Below, piece by piece: positions 26,809 through 34,761 of a stretch of 64,000 bases of DNA. Source of the DNA: an uncultured Flavobacterium sp. (GTDB taxonomy: Bacteria; Bacteroidota; Bacteroidia; Flavobacteriales; Flavobacteriaceae). Numbering within the stretch: position 1 is the stretch's first letter; every line of letters starts with the position of its first letter. A program made the position numbers and the translations under genes. The stretch lies in the NCBI GenBank assembly GCA_943912855.1, contig CALTVC010000016.1, positions 1-64,000 on the forward strand, given 5' to 3'. The notes under the pieces were generated by a model that was given only the letters and a program-made list of their open reading frames with translations, was not told the DNA's origin and ran no database searches.

Positions 26809-28086
26809 ATGAAAACAGAAGAAAGAATTCAAGCATTAATTACAGATTGGGAAACAAATCCACGTTGGAAAGGTGTAGAAAGGCCGTATACGGCTGAAAA
26901 AGTGGTGGAACTACAAGGTTCATACCAACTCGAATATTCTGTTGCCCGTCGTGGCGCAACCATTCTTTGGAACAAACTAAATGCTCAGCCTTACGTTGCA
27001 GGACTTGGTGCTCTTACCGGAAACCAGGCCATACAGGAAGTGGAAGCCGGTCTTGAAGCCATATACCTTAGCGGATGGCAGGTAGCCGCCGATGCTAACC
27101 TTTCAGGCGAAATGTACCCGGATCAGTCGTTATACCCAGCTAACAGCGTACCGGCTGTAGTAAAGCGTATTAACAATGCACTCCTACGCGCGGACCAAAT
27201 ACAAAGCGTAAACAAAATAAGCCCTAAAAAGGATTATCTTGTGCCTATTGTGGCTGATGCAGAAGCAGGCTTTGGTGGTAACCTTAATGCTTTTGAATTG
27301 ATGAAAGGTATGATTGAAGCGGGAGCTTCGGGCGTGCACTTTGAAGACCAGCTTTCTTCTGCAAAAAAATGCGGACACCTTGGAGGTAAGGTACTTGTTC
27401 CTACCCAGGAGGCTATAAACAAACTGATTGCAGCCCGTCTTGCAGCAGACGTTATGGGTGTACCGACTATTATCGTAGCCCGTACCGATGCTGATGCTGC
27501 TAATCTTATTACCAGCGATGTAGATGAGCGCGACCGTAAATTCATTACAGGAGAGCGTACATCTGAAGGATTCTTTTATGTAAACTGTGGTGTAGAGCAG
27601 GGGATAGATCGTGGTCTTTCTTATGCACCTTATGCCGACCTGATATGGATGGAAACCTCTACACCTGATTTGGCTCAGGCGCGCAGGTTTGCAGAAGGTA
27701 TTCACGCGCAGTTTCCTGGTAAAATGCTGGCGTATAACTGTTCGCCGTCGTTTAACTGGGCAGCTAAACTTTCGGTTGCCGAAATGGAAACCTTCCGTGA
27801 GGAGCTTGCTGCTATGGGATATAAGTTCCAGTTTATAACCCTTGCCGGTTTCCATGCGCTTAACACCAGTATGTTTGAGCTTTCTAAGGCTTACAAAGAG
27901 CGTGGTATGGCAGGTTATAGCGAACTTCAGGAACGTGAGTTTGCACTACAGCAACACGGCTTTAAAGCCATAAAGCATCAGAATTTTGTGGGTACAAGTT
28001 ACTTCGATGCGGTACAAAACACCGTAACTGCCGGAACAGCTTCTACTGTGGCGATGAAAGACAGTACCGAAACGGCACAATTCTAA
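26809..28086 (+). CDS. aceA: isocitrate lyase
   Basis: Cleaves isocitrate to glyoxylate and succinate, the first step of the glyoxylate shunt; 425 residues, the usual bacterial length. The catalytic signature KKCGHLGGKV is present (about 184-193; the common form is KKCGHMGGKV), as are VADAEAGFGG, IVARTDADAA and YNCSPSFNW. It is cotranscribed with or downstream of aceB, allowing growth on acetate or fatty acids. The RamB-like regulator is the likely controller. It ends at the hairpin 28150-28180. Confidence 0.98.
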   Translation: MKTEERIQALITDWETNPRWKGVERPYTAEKVVELQGSYQLEYSVARRGATILWNKLNAQPYVAGLGALTGNQAIQEVEAGLEAIYLSGWQVAADANLSGEMYPDQSLYPANSVPAVVKRINNALLRADQIQSVNKISPKKDYLVPIVADAEAGFGGNLNAFELMKGMIEAGASGVHFEDQLSSAKKCGHLGGKVLVPTQEAINKLIAARLAADVMGVPTIIVARTDADAANLITSDVDERDRKFITGERTSEGFFYVNCGVEQGIDRGLSYAPYADLIWMETSTPDLAQARRFAEGIHAQFPGKMLAYNCSPSFNWAAKLSVAEMETFREELAAMGYKFQFITLAGFHALNTSMFELSKAYKERGMAGYSELQEREFALQQHGFKAIKHQNFVGTSYFDAVQNTVTAGTASTVAMKDSTETAQF

Positions 28087-28149
28087 CAAGTTTTATCGTG
28101 TTTACATTCTGACATATTCTCTGATTTATTTTATTTTAGTTGATTTGGA

Positions 28150-28180
28150 AAAAAGTCCTGCCCACAAGGCGGGACTTTTT
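28150..28180 (+). terminator. intrinsic terminator after aceA
   Basis: AAAAAGTCCTGCC pairs with GGCGGGACTTTTT (one G-U pair) around a CACAA loop, with T5 at the end. Confidence 0.88.
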
Positions 28181-28189
28181 ATTTTCCCG

Positions 28190-28197
28190 TAACTTTA
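28190..28197 (+). promoter_or_regulatory. -7-like box directly before the AraC-type gene
   Basis: TAACTTTA differs from TAnnTTTG in the last base and ends four bases before the ATG at 28202, so a transcript from it would be nearly leaderless. No -33 TTG is seen at the usual spacing. Confidence 0.4.
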
Positions 28198-28201
28198 CAA
28201 T

Positions 28202-28771
28202 ATGAAACTTTCCATTAAAAATATGGTTTGCCCACGCTGTATTACTGCGGTAGAAGGCTTGCTTAATGATTTGCAGCTCCAACCGCAAAGTGTAGAACTT
28301 GGAGAAGCTATTATTTTTACTGAACCAGATGAAACGCAATTAGCCGAGTTAAGACAAAAATTACAAGATCAAGGTTTCGAGCTTTTGGAAGACGGTAAAT
28401 CACAGGTTGTAGACCGTATTAAATCTATTGTTATTAACCACATCCACCATTCTGATGATGGAAATATATTGTTTTCCGAATTACTTGCATCAGAATTACA
28501 CAAAGACTATTCAGGATTAAGCAAACTGTTTTCTGCTCAGGAGGGAATTACCATAGAGCAATACATTATCCTTCAAAAAACAGAAAAGGTAAAAGAGCTC
28601 CTGCAATACAACCAGCTTACCCTTAGCGAAATAGCTGATGTGCTTGGATACAGTAGTGTTGCCCATCTTTCGGCGCAGTTTCGTAAAACTACGGGAGTAA
28701 CGCCTTCTGCTTTCCGAAAAAACAGTATCGTGTCGCGTCAACCTTTAGATGCCGTTACCAAAAAGGTATAA
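28202..28771 (+). CDS. HMA-like/AraC-type regulator of the copper module
   Basis: The 189-residue protein has two parts. Residues 1-65 resemble a heavy-metal-associated domain: a first beta strand leading into NMVCPRCITAVEGLL with the metal-binding pair Cys10-x-x-Cys13. Residues about 90-175 are an AraC-type double helix-turn-helix (LSEIADVLGYSSVAHLSAQFRKTTGVTPSAFRK). It therefore looks like a transcription factor that binds a thiophilic metal, probably Cu(I), through the HMA-like domain. It sits 72 bases before copA on the same strand and most likely controls it. Combined HMA/AraC regulators are found in other Bacteroidota; the metal is inferred from context. Confidence 0.85.
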   Translation: MKLSIKNMVCPRCITAVEGLLNDLQLQPQSVELGEAIIFTEPDETQLAELRQKLQDQGFELLEDGKSQVVDRIKSIVINHIHHSDDGNILFSELLASELHKDYSGLSKLFSAQEGITIEQYIILQKTEKVKELLQYNQLTLSEIADVLGYSSVAHLSAQFRKTTGVTPSAFRKNSIVSRQPLDAVTKKV

Positions 28772-28813
28772 ACCCTTTCCGTAATCCTGTAATTCCTTCC
28801 CGTACTATAGCCG

Positions 28814-28821
28814 TAACTTTG
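28814..28821 (+). promoter_or_regulatory. -7 promoter box of copA
   Basis: TAACTTTG, a perfect TAnnTTTG match, 22 bases before the copA ATG. No -33 TTG is present at 19-23 bp, which would fit a promoter that needs an activator such as the upstream AraC-type protein. Confidence 0.6.
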
Positions 28822-28843
28822 TGTAATACAAAACCACAATGCT

Positions 28844-31264
28844 ATGGATACAGATAACACTATATATTTACCCCTTCAAGGCATGGACAGTGAGCACTGT
28901 GCCATGATTATCGATAAAGGATTGGCAGAAGTTAAAGGAATTACTTCACACAAAGTAGAACTCAATAACAACCGTGCTGCAATCAGTACAACCGATGTGG
29001 TTACAGCTGTGCCCGCTGCTGTAAAGCAAATCCGTAGTCTTGGTTATGACGTTCCTACATTAAAGAAAACTTTCCCGGTACTTAATATGAGTTGCGCTTC
29101 GTGCGCGGCAAGCAGCCAGGAGGTGTTGGCTATGCAACTTGGTGTGGTGAGTGTTACTGTAAACTATGCCAATGGTAATGGAACTATAGAGTTTATCCCT
29201 ACCATAACTGATCCGCATAAACTTAAAGCAGCCCTGCAATCTGTTGGGTATGACCTGATGATTGACGAAAGTGAAGAAGCAGGAGATAGCCTTGCCGAAT
29301 TACAACGCGAACATTATAATGATCTTAAACGCCGTACCATTTGGTCTGTGTCCTTATCTGTGCCCTTGGTTATCATCGGTATGGTTCCCGTATTTATGAA
29401 TGAGATGTGGGCACCGTATATTATGTGGATACTGGCAACTCCGGTAGTGGGGTATTTTGGAAGGCAGTTTTTTGTAGGTGCTTACAAGCAGGCAAAACAC
29501 CGTTCTGCAAATATGGATACACTCGTGGCGCTCAGTACGGGTGTGGCATATTTATTTAGTGTATTCAATACGTTATTCCCTGATTTTTGGCACCAGCGTG
29601 GTTTGCATGCCCATGTGTATTTCGAGGCATCGGCAGTAGTAATAGCATTTGTGCTGTTGGGTAAATTGCTTGAAGACAGGGCTAAAGCCAAAACGTCATC
29701 GGCAATAAAAAGCCTTATGGGACTACAGCCAAAAACAGTTATTGTTGTTCACCATGGCGGACACCAAATGGAAATGCCGGTAAGCAGCATCCAGCAAGGC
29801 ACGGTAATTTTAGTAAAACCCGGAGAAAAAATTGCGGTAGACGGCGAGGTAATTAGTGGTAGTAGCTATGTAGATGAAAGCATGATAAGCGGTGAACCTG
29901 TTGCCGTTGCCAAAGAAATTGGCAGTAAGGTATTGGCAGGTACGCTAAACCAAAAAGGTAGTTTTCAGTTTAAGGCAGAGAAGGTGGGGAGCGATACGCT
30001 TTTGGCACATATCATTAAAATGGTACAGGATGCACAGGGCAGCCGTGCCCCCGTGCAGCGTCTGGTAGATAAAATAGCCGGAGTTTTTGTTCCTATAGTT
30101 ATTGGTATTGCACTGCTTACTTTTATCATCTGGATTGTATTTGGTGGAGAAAACGGCTTTACGCAAGGGCTTATGACTATGGTTACAGTCTTGGTTATTG
30201 CCTGTCCGTGCGCATTAGGTCTTGCAACGCCTACAGCCCTGATGGTAGGAGTTGGGCGTGGTGCAGAGCTTGGTATACTGGTTAAAGATGCCGATAGTCT
30301 GGAACGGGCAGGTAAGACTACTGCCGTGGTATTAGATAAAACAGGTACGCTTACAGAAGGTAGACCTAATGTTACCGATGCCCAATGGTTTACAGCTGTC
30401 GCTAAGCTTAAATCACTATTGTATAGTGTAGAAAAAGCATCATCGCATCCATTGGCTGAAGCCGTTGTGAATAATTTGGAAGGCGAAACATTTATTGAAA
30501 ACATTGAAATAGAGAACATAGCTGGTAAGGGTGTAATGGCTGTTTATCAAAATAAAAAATATTTTGTAGGGAACGAAGTTTTGCTGAAGGATAATAACAT
30601 TACCTTAAATGAAGTAGTCGAAAGTTGGATTCAGAAGCAAACGAAAAATGCCCAGACACTTGTGTTTTTTACTGATGAAGATGCTGTTTTGGGAAGTTTT
30701 GCGATAGCCGATACATTAAAGGATACTTCTAAAGAAGCTGTGAAAAATCTTCAGGAGAAAGGAATTGAGGTGTATATGCTTACGGGAGATAATGAGTCTA
30801 CAGCAAAAGTTGTGGCAGATGCTGTAGGTATCAAGCAGTATAAATCAGGTGTACTTCCGCAGGATAAACTTGATTATGTAAAACAACTTCAGGAACAAGG
30901 TAAGGTTGTGGCTATGGCGGGAGATGGTATAAATGATAGTGCCGCGCTTGCACAGGCAGATGTAAGCATTGCCATGGGGCGCGGTAGCGATGTTGCTATG
31001 GATGTAGCAAAGATGACCATCATTTCGGGTGATTTGCTTAAACTCTCCATGGCTATAAACTTATCTAAATCGACTATGGCTACGGTAAAGCAAAACCTGT
31101 TTTGGGCATTTATTTATAACGTCATAGGTATTCCGGTAGCTGCCGGGGTACTGTATCCCATCAACGGATTTTTACTTAGCCCTATGCTTGCCGGGGCGGC
31201 TATGGCACTGAGTAGCGTAAGTGTGGTAAGCAATGGTTTATTATTAAAAATCAAAAAGATATAA
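28844..31264 (+). CDS. copA: copper-translocating P1B-type ATPase
   Basis: An 806-residue Cu(I) efflux pump of the inner membrane. There are two N-terminal HMA domains: the first has a degenerate site (G13-M-D-S-E-H-C19, one Cys), the second an intact C84-A-S-C87. Further motifs are the phosphatase TGE (SGEPVA), the TM6 ion site CPCALG, DKTGTLTEG with the phosphorylated Asp, SSHPLAEA (HP motif), MLTGDNEST and GDGINDSAAL. It exports copper to the periplasm. It is flanked by the HMA/AraC regulator and a small HMA protein, forming a copper homeostasis unit. Confidence 0.95.
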   Translation: MDTDNTIYLPLQGMDSEHCAMIIDKGLAEVKGITSHKVELNNNRAAISTTDVVTAVPAAVKQIRSLGYDVPTLKKTFPVLNMSCASCAASSQEVLAMQLGVVSVTVNYANGNGTIEFIPTITDPHKLKAALQSVGYDLMIDESEEAGDSLAELQREHYNDLKRRTIWSVSLSVPLVIIGMVPVFMNEMWAPYIMWILATPVVGYFGRQFFVGAYKQAKHRSANMDTLVALSTGVAYLFSVFNTLFPDFWHQRGLHAHVYFEASAVVIAFVLLGKLLEDRAKAKTSSAIKSLMGLQPKTVIVVHHGGHQMEMPVSSIQQGTVILVKPGEKIAVDGEVISGSSYVDESMISGEPVAVAKEIGSKVLAGTLNQKGSFQFKAEKVGSDTLLAHIIKMVQDAQGSRAPVQRLVDKIAGVFVPIVIGIALLTFIIWIVFGGENGFTQGLMTMVTVLVIACPCALGLATPTALMVGVGRGAELGILVKDADSLERAGKTTAVVLDKTGTLTEGRPNVTDAQWFTAVAKLKSLLYSVEKASSHPLAEAVVNNLEGETFIENIEIENIAGKGVMAVYQNKKYFVGNEVLLKDNNITLNEVVESWIQKQTKNAQTLVFFTDEDAVLGSFAIADTLKDTSKEAVKNLQEKGIEVYMLTGDNESTAKVVADAVGIKQYKSGVLPQDKLDYVKQLQEQGKVVAMAGDGINDSAALAQADVSIAMGRGSDVAMDVAKMTIISGDLLKLSMAINLSKSTMATVKQNLFWAFIYNVIGIPVAAGVLYPINGFLLSPMLAGAAMALSSVSVVSNGLLLKIKKI

Positions 31265-31268
31265 TACA

Positions 31269-31481
31269 ATGGAAAAGCAAATGCAATTTAAAACAACGAT
31301 TAATTGTGGAGGATGTGTCGCGAAAGTTACCCCACTACTTAACGCTACTGAAGGTATAGAAGCCTGGAGTGTAGACACCGTAAATCCAGATAAGATACTC
31401 ACTGTTACAACTTCATTACCTGAAGAAACGGTAATAGAAACCGTTAAGAAAGCTGGATTTAAGATAGAGCCGATTCAATAG
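31269..31481 (+). CDS. heavy-metal-associated domain protein (copper chaperone-like)
   Basis: A 70-residue single HMA domain with the metal site N-C-G-G-C (about 14-18) after the first strand, then two helices and the strand LTVTTSLPEETVIETVKKAGF. It starts 4 bases after copA and is surely cotranscribed. It probably carries Cu(I) to CopA. The motif lacks the usual Met (GMxCxxC reads INCGGC), a variation found in flavobacterial copies. Confidence 0.88.
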   Translation: MEKQMQFKTTINCGGCVAKVTPLLNATEGIEAWSVDTVNPDKILTVTTSLPEETVIETVKKAGFKIEPIQ

Positions 31482-31500
31482 GTTTGTGCTGAACAGATAC

Positions 31501-31529
31501 AAAAAAATCCGCCATTGGCGGATTTTTTT
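31501..31529. terminator. bidirectional intrinsic terminator
   Basis: AAAAAAATCCGCC pairs with GGCGGATTTTTTT around ATT, between the copper operon and the convergent superoxide dismutase gene. Confidence 0.93.
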
Positions 31530-31546
31530 ATGAGTATGCCTAAATG

Positions 31547-32326
31547 TTATTTGGCAATCGCTGCATCATATTTTTTACCCACAACATCCCAGTTGATTAC
31601 ATTGTAAAAGTTTGAGATATAATCAGGTCTTTTGTTTTGATATTGTAGATAGTAAGCATGTTCCCAAACGTCAAGAGCAAGTACTGGTTTACCCGGTACA
31701 GCCTGACCCGGCATTAGTGGGTTATCCTGGTTTGGCGTGCTTGCTATGGCAAGTTTACCTTCTTTAGTAACTACAAGCCATGCCCATCCTGAACCGAACT
31801 GTTTTGTAGCGGCTTCAGTAAACTGTGTTTTAAAAGCATCGAGACTTCCGAAATCTGTTTTAATGGCTTCAGCAAGTGCGCCTTTTGGTTCTGTGCTTCC
31901 TTTAGGAAGAAGTACTTCCCAGAATAAGGTATGGTTATAGTAACCTCCACCATTGTTGCGTACTGCCTTATTCTCAGGATCAAGAGTAGTCAATATTTCC
32001 TCAATGGTTTTGCTGTTTAGCGGAGTACCTTTTACGGCTTTGTTAAGCTCATCAGTATACTTTTTGTAATGCTTAGAGTAGTGGATTTCCATGGTGCGTG
32101 CATCAATGTTTGGTGCAAGCTCATCATACTTAAATCCTAATTTGGCTATCTGGAAATGGCCCGAAGCATCTTCAGCCTTCACATCATCCGGATTGCCCAG
32201 TGGTGCAGCCTCTTCTTTTTGTGCTTCTGGAACCGATACTACCGGTTCAAGGTTATTTTTTTCTTTGCACGACTGTAGTGCCGCCGTGGCTATAAGTACC
32301 GAAACGAAAAGTTTTACTTTTTTCAT
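31547..32326 (-). CDS. exported Fe/Mn-type superoxide dismutase lipoprotein
   Basis: The product is 259 residues. An N-terminal signal peptide ends in a lipobox (LQSC, Cys20), followed by a disordered Pro/Glu/Ala-rich linker (about 25-55) and a complete Fe/Mn SOD (about 60-255). Metal ligands are visible: His in MEIHYSKHY, His in YYNHTLFWE, and Asp and His in LDVWEHAYYLQYQN. It would remove superoxide outside the inner membrane. Metal preference cannot be decided. It is the last gene of a tightly packed lipid operon, 13 bases after the ACBP gene. Confidence 0.92.
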   Translation of the reverse strand: MKKVKLFVSVLIATAALQSCKEKNNLEPVVSVPEAQKEEAAPLGNPDDVKAEDASGHFQIAKLGFKYDELAPNIDARTMEIHYSKHYKKYTDELNKAVKGTPLNSKTIEEILTTLDPENKAVRNNGGGYYNHTLFWEVLLPKGSTEPKGALAEAIKTDFGSLDAFKTQFTEAATKQFGSGWAWLVVTKEGKLAIASTPNQDNPLMPGQAVPGKPVLALDVWEHAYYLQYQNKRPDYISNFYNVINWDVVGKKYDAAIAK

Positions 32327-32339
32327 ATTCAGGGTTTTA

Positions 32340-32597
32340 TTATTTAGTTATTGAATTCACGGTTTCTATGTACAGCCTCTTTGCCTCGTCGGGCTTTATG
32401 TGGCGTACCTGCATCCAGGCATTCATCTTAAAGGCATTACGCAGGTTTGCCGACTGATGGTAATTAGGGTTAATACCCGTAGCCTGCTTGTAGTACGCGT
32501 ATATGCGCAACATAACATCGGGCGGCAGGGGCTCGGTTATGTTACAGCATTTTTCGTACGCTTCTTCAAAAAGCAGATCTAATTCTTTATCAGGCAT
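32340..32597 (-). CDS. acyl-CoA-binding protein (ACBP)
   Basis: An 85-residue all-helical protein of the acyl-CoA-binding family. The family core is recognisable: LDLLFEEAYEKC, then PPDVMLRIYAYYKQATGINPNY (the YxxYKQAT signature that binds CoA), KMNAWMQVRH (KWxAW-like) and EAKRLYIETVNS. It binds medium- to long-chain acyl-CoA in the cytoplasm. ACBP is mainly eukaryotic and rarer in bacteria, but Bacteroidota often have it. It lies between psd (3 bases) and the SOD gene, consistent with a role in phospholipid supply. Confidence 0.9.
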   Translation of the reverse strand: MPDKELDLLFEEAYEKCCNITEPLPPDVMLRIYAYYKQATGINPNYHQSANLRNAFKMNAWMQVRHIKPDEAKRLYIETVNSITK

Positions 32598-32600
32598 AAG

Positions 32601-33254
32601 TTACGCTTTTGTTGCGATAATTGTTTTGCCGCCTATGGCCTTTTGGTTAAGTTTAACGTTTACCTCTGTTCCCAGCGGTAAGAAAATATCTACACGTGAG
32701 CCGAATTTAATAAAACCGGCATCAGTACCCTGTACTACCTGCATACCCTCTTGAGCATAGTTTACTATACGGCGGGCAAGAGCACCTGCAATTTGGCGGT
32801 ATAGTATTTCGCCAAAAAGATTGTTTTCTATAACTACGGTAGTTCTTTCGTTTTCTTCACTGGCTTTAGGGTGCCACGCTACTAGATATTTACCAGGGTG
32901 GTATTTACTGAATTTTACAAGTCCGTTAACCGCATAACGGGTAACGTGTACATTAATAGGTGACATAAAGATAGAAACCTGAAGCCTTTTATCCTTAAAA
33001 TATTCCGGCTCATATACTTCTTCAATTACCACTACTTTACCGTCTACCGGCGCAATTATGTTGTGGTCTGTAGCAATTACGTGGCGTTTTGGGTTCCTGA
33101 AAAACTGCAGTACCAAAATTAAAAAGCCGAACGCAATCAGCTGTACTATTAGTTTTAGTGTAGTGTCTGCTATGAATTTATCAGACAATAACGCTATTAC
33201 TACAGTGGTAAACAGCGCGATAAAAATGATTTTGGCTCCTTCTTTATGAAACAT
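32601..33254 (-). CDS. psd: phosphatidylserine decarboxylase family protein
   Basis: Makes phosphatidylethanolamine from phosphatidylserine. The 217-residue proenzyme is the short form found in Bacteroidota: two membrane segments (about 10-45), the body with APVDGKVV, SIFMSPINVHVTRYA (conserved His) and WHPKA, and near the C-terminus FG185-S186 in FIKFGSRVDIF, where self-cleavage produces the pyruvoyl group. It overlaps cdsA by 11 bases and is followed 3 bases later by the ACBP gene. Confidence 0.93.
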   Translation of the reverse strand: MFHKEGAKIIFIALFTTVVIALLSDKFIADTTLKLIVQLIAFGFLILVLQFFRNPKRHVIATDHNIIAPVDGKVVVIEEVYEPEYFKDKRLQVSIFMSPINVHVTRYAVNGLVKFSKYHPGKYLVAWHPKASEENERTTVVIENNLFGEILYRQIAGALARRIVNYAQEGMQVVQGTDAGFIKFGSRVDIFLPLGTEVNVKLNQKAIGGKTIIATKA

Positions 33255-34053
33255 ATACTAAGATTTGATAATACAAAAATAAGAAAGGTATGGCAAATAC
33301 CACACTATCCAGTCGGTCTAATATTCCTCCGTGTCCGGGCATAATGTTACCGCTGTCTTTTACTCCGGCAACACGCTTCAGTTTAGATTCAACCAAATCG
33401 CCTAATGTGCCGAAAATAGCCACAATGGCAGCAAAACCCATCCATTGTAGTGGGGTAAGAAAAGTGAAATATAAGCCAAGGATATATGCCCCGGCTACGG
33501 TGAAAATAACTCCGCCCACAAATCCTTCAATGGTTTTTTTAGGGGAAATGCGTTCAAAGAGTTTGTTTTTTCCAATGGCTCTACCCACTATATAAGCAAA
33601 GGTGTCGTTTGTCCAGATCATAACAAACATGCCAATGATTACATTAGGATTATAATTGTACGTTAAAAATGGTAACTTGATAATAAGTAGAAAGGGGATA
33701 ACAACGTATCCTATAAGGCGTACCAGTTTTCCTGTATTGTCTTTAGGGATAGACGGCTTATTGCTAAAAAGGTCTATAAGCATACCTGATGATACAAAAA
33801 GCGCGGCAGCACAAACCAACAGATTCGTCAGAAAGTCTGAAACAGGAAATGCACCAAATAAAACAATCCCGATTATGGCTATGACATAAGGGAGTTTTTT
33901 ATCGGTGTTTACAAGTTTACAATATTCGTGTACTGCTATAAGTAAAAATACAGAAAACAGTATTGTAAACGTTTCAGACGATAATAGGGTGGCACCTAGT
34001 AAAAGCGCTATATATACAATCCCGGAAATGGCTCGGGTAAGGCTTTCACTCAT
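33244..34053 (-). CDS. cdsA: phosphatidate cytidylyltransferase
   Basis: Forms CDP-diacylglycerol from phosphatidate and CTP in the inner membrane. The 269-residue protein is mostly hydrophobic, with about eight helices. Near the C-terminus it carries the signature G-D-L-V-E-S-K-L-K-R-x-x-G-V-K-D and PGHGGILDRLDS, and WTNDTFAYIVGRAIGK earlier. It overlaps psd by 11 bases and starts 2 bases after the LUD gene. Together the cluster leads from phosphatidate to phosphatidylethanolamine apart from phosphatidylserine synthase, which is not here. Confidence 0.95.
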   Translation of the reverse strand: MSESLTRAISGIVYIALLLGATLLSSETFTILFSVFLLIAVHEYCKLVNTDKKLPYVIAIIGIVLFGAFPVSDFLTNLLVCAAALFVSSGMLIDLFSNKPSIPKDNTGKLVRLIGYVVIPFLLIIKLPFLTYNYNPNVIIGMFVMIWTNDTFAYIVGRAIGKNKLFERISPKKTIEGFVGGVIFTVAGAYILGLYFTFLTPLQWMGFAAIVAIFGTLGDLVESKLKRVAGVKDSGNIMPGHGGILDRLDSVVFAIPFLFLYYQILVYVS

Positions 34054-34055
34054 GG

Positions 34056-34655
34056 TTACAGGTCTTCTAAAAGAAGCAGGTAAAGGTTTTTAGGTATGCT
34101 ACCATAATGCAGGAAATTTTCATCCTTAGCCTTTTCAAAATATTTAAGGGCTGTCATATTTGTGGGGTAGTCCTTGTCATATTTCTTTTTTATCTGCCTT
34201 AAACACTCACTTTTGTTAGGCAAAATCTGGCTGGTTGTAGCATATACCACCATGTTGTCCGGCAATTCATTTGGTTTAAAATGCCTGAACTGGTTAGATG
34301 AAAAAAGTATAGAACCCTCATCGGCAACAAGGCTTTCGCAGGTGGTAATTATAAACTTAGGATTGCTGGCATTTTTGTAAACCAGTTTGTTTTCTTCCAA
34401 AAGAGGAAAGAGGCGTTGCTCAAAAGTCATTGCTTCGCATTCAAACCAGTCATTTTCTTCAAGTACATTTAAAAACTGTTCATGCAGGTCAGACGTGCTG
34501 TCACAGTATATAAATTTTCCTCCGTTTTTCTTAAAATTATAAGTAAACATTTCGTCAACAGGCAATTGTTGCTCCGGAAGGAAAGGGCTTGTATCTCCCT
34601 GTTTATCCTCTCCCGAAACTTCTCCTGTCCCAAATATTTTTCTAAATAGGCTCAT
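34056..34655 (-). CDS. LUD domain protein (LutC/YkgG-like)
   Basis: A 199-residue soluble protein. The central part (about 95-165) resembles the LUD fold of LutB/LutC lactate-utilisation proteins (segments FIITTCESLVADEGSILFSS and NMVVYATTSQILPN). It stands without lutA/lutB and without Fe-S cysteines, so lactate oxidation is unlikely; in flavobacteria this protein regularly sits upstream of cdsA. It heads the operon LUD-cdsA-psd-ACBP-SOD, driven by TATCTTTG at 34689-34696. Its role is unknown. Confidence 0.8.
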   Translation of the reverse strand: MSLFRKIFGTGEVSGEDKQGDTSPFLPEQQLPVDEMFTYNFKKNGGKFIYCDSTSDLHEQFLNVLEENDWFECEAMTFEQRLFPLLEENKLVYKNASNPKFIITTCESLVADEGSILFSSNQFRHFKPNELPDNMVVYATTSQILPNKSECLRQIKKKYDKDYPTNMTALKYFEKAKDENFLHYGSIPKNLYLLLLEDL

Positions 34656-34688
34656 CCTTCTCTAATCCCTGTAATTATGCTTTAAGTT

Positions 34689-34696
34689 CAAAGATA
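34689..34696 (-). promoter_or_regulatory. -7 promoter box of the LUD-cdsA-psd operon
   Basis: TATCTTTG on the minus strand, 33 bases before the LUD ATG and directly downstream of the ftsH terminator. Confidence 0.6.
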
Positions 34697-34697
34697 A

Positions 34698-34737
34698 AAA
34701 AATCTTAATTCAATTTTGACGTTGAATTAAGATTTTT
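34698..34737. terminator. terminator after ftsH
   Basis: A 16-bp perfect stem (AAAAATCTTAATTCAA with its complement) and an 8-base loop, with T5 on the minus strand. It separates rsfS-ftsH from the LUD operon. Confidence 0.9.
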
Positions 34738-34761
34738 AGCTTTTAATTATGTTTTTCGTAA

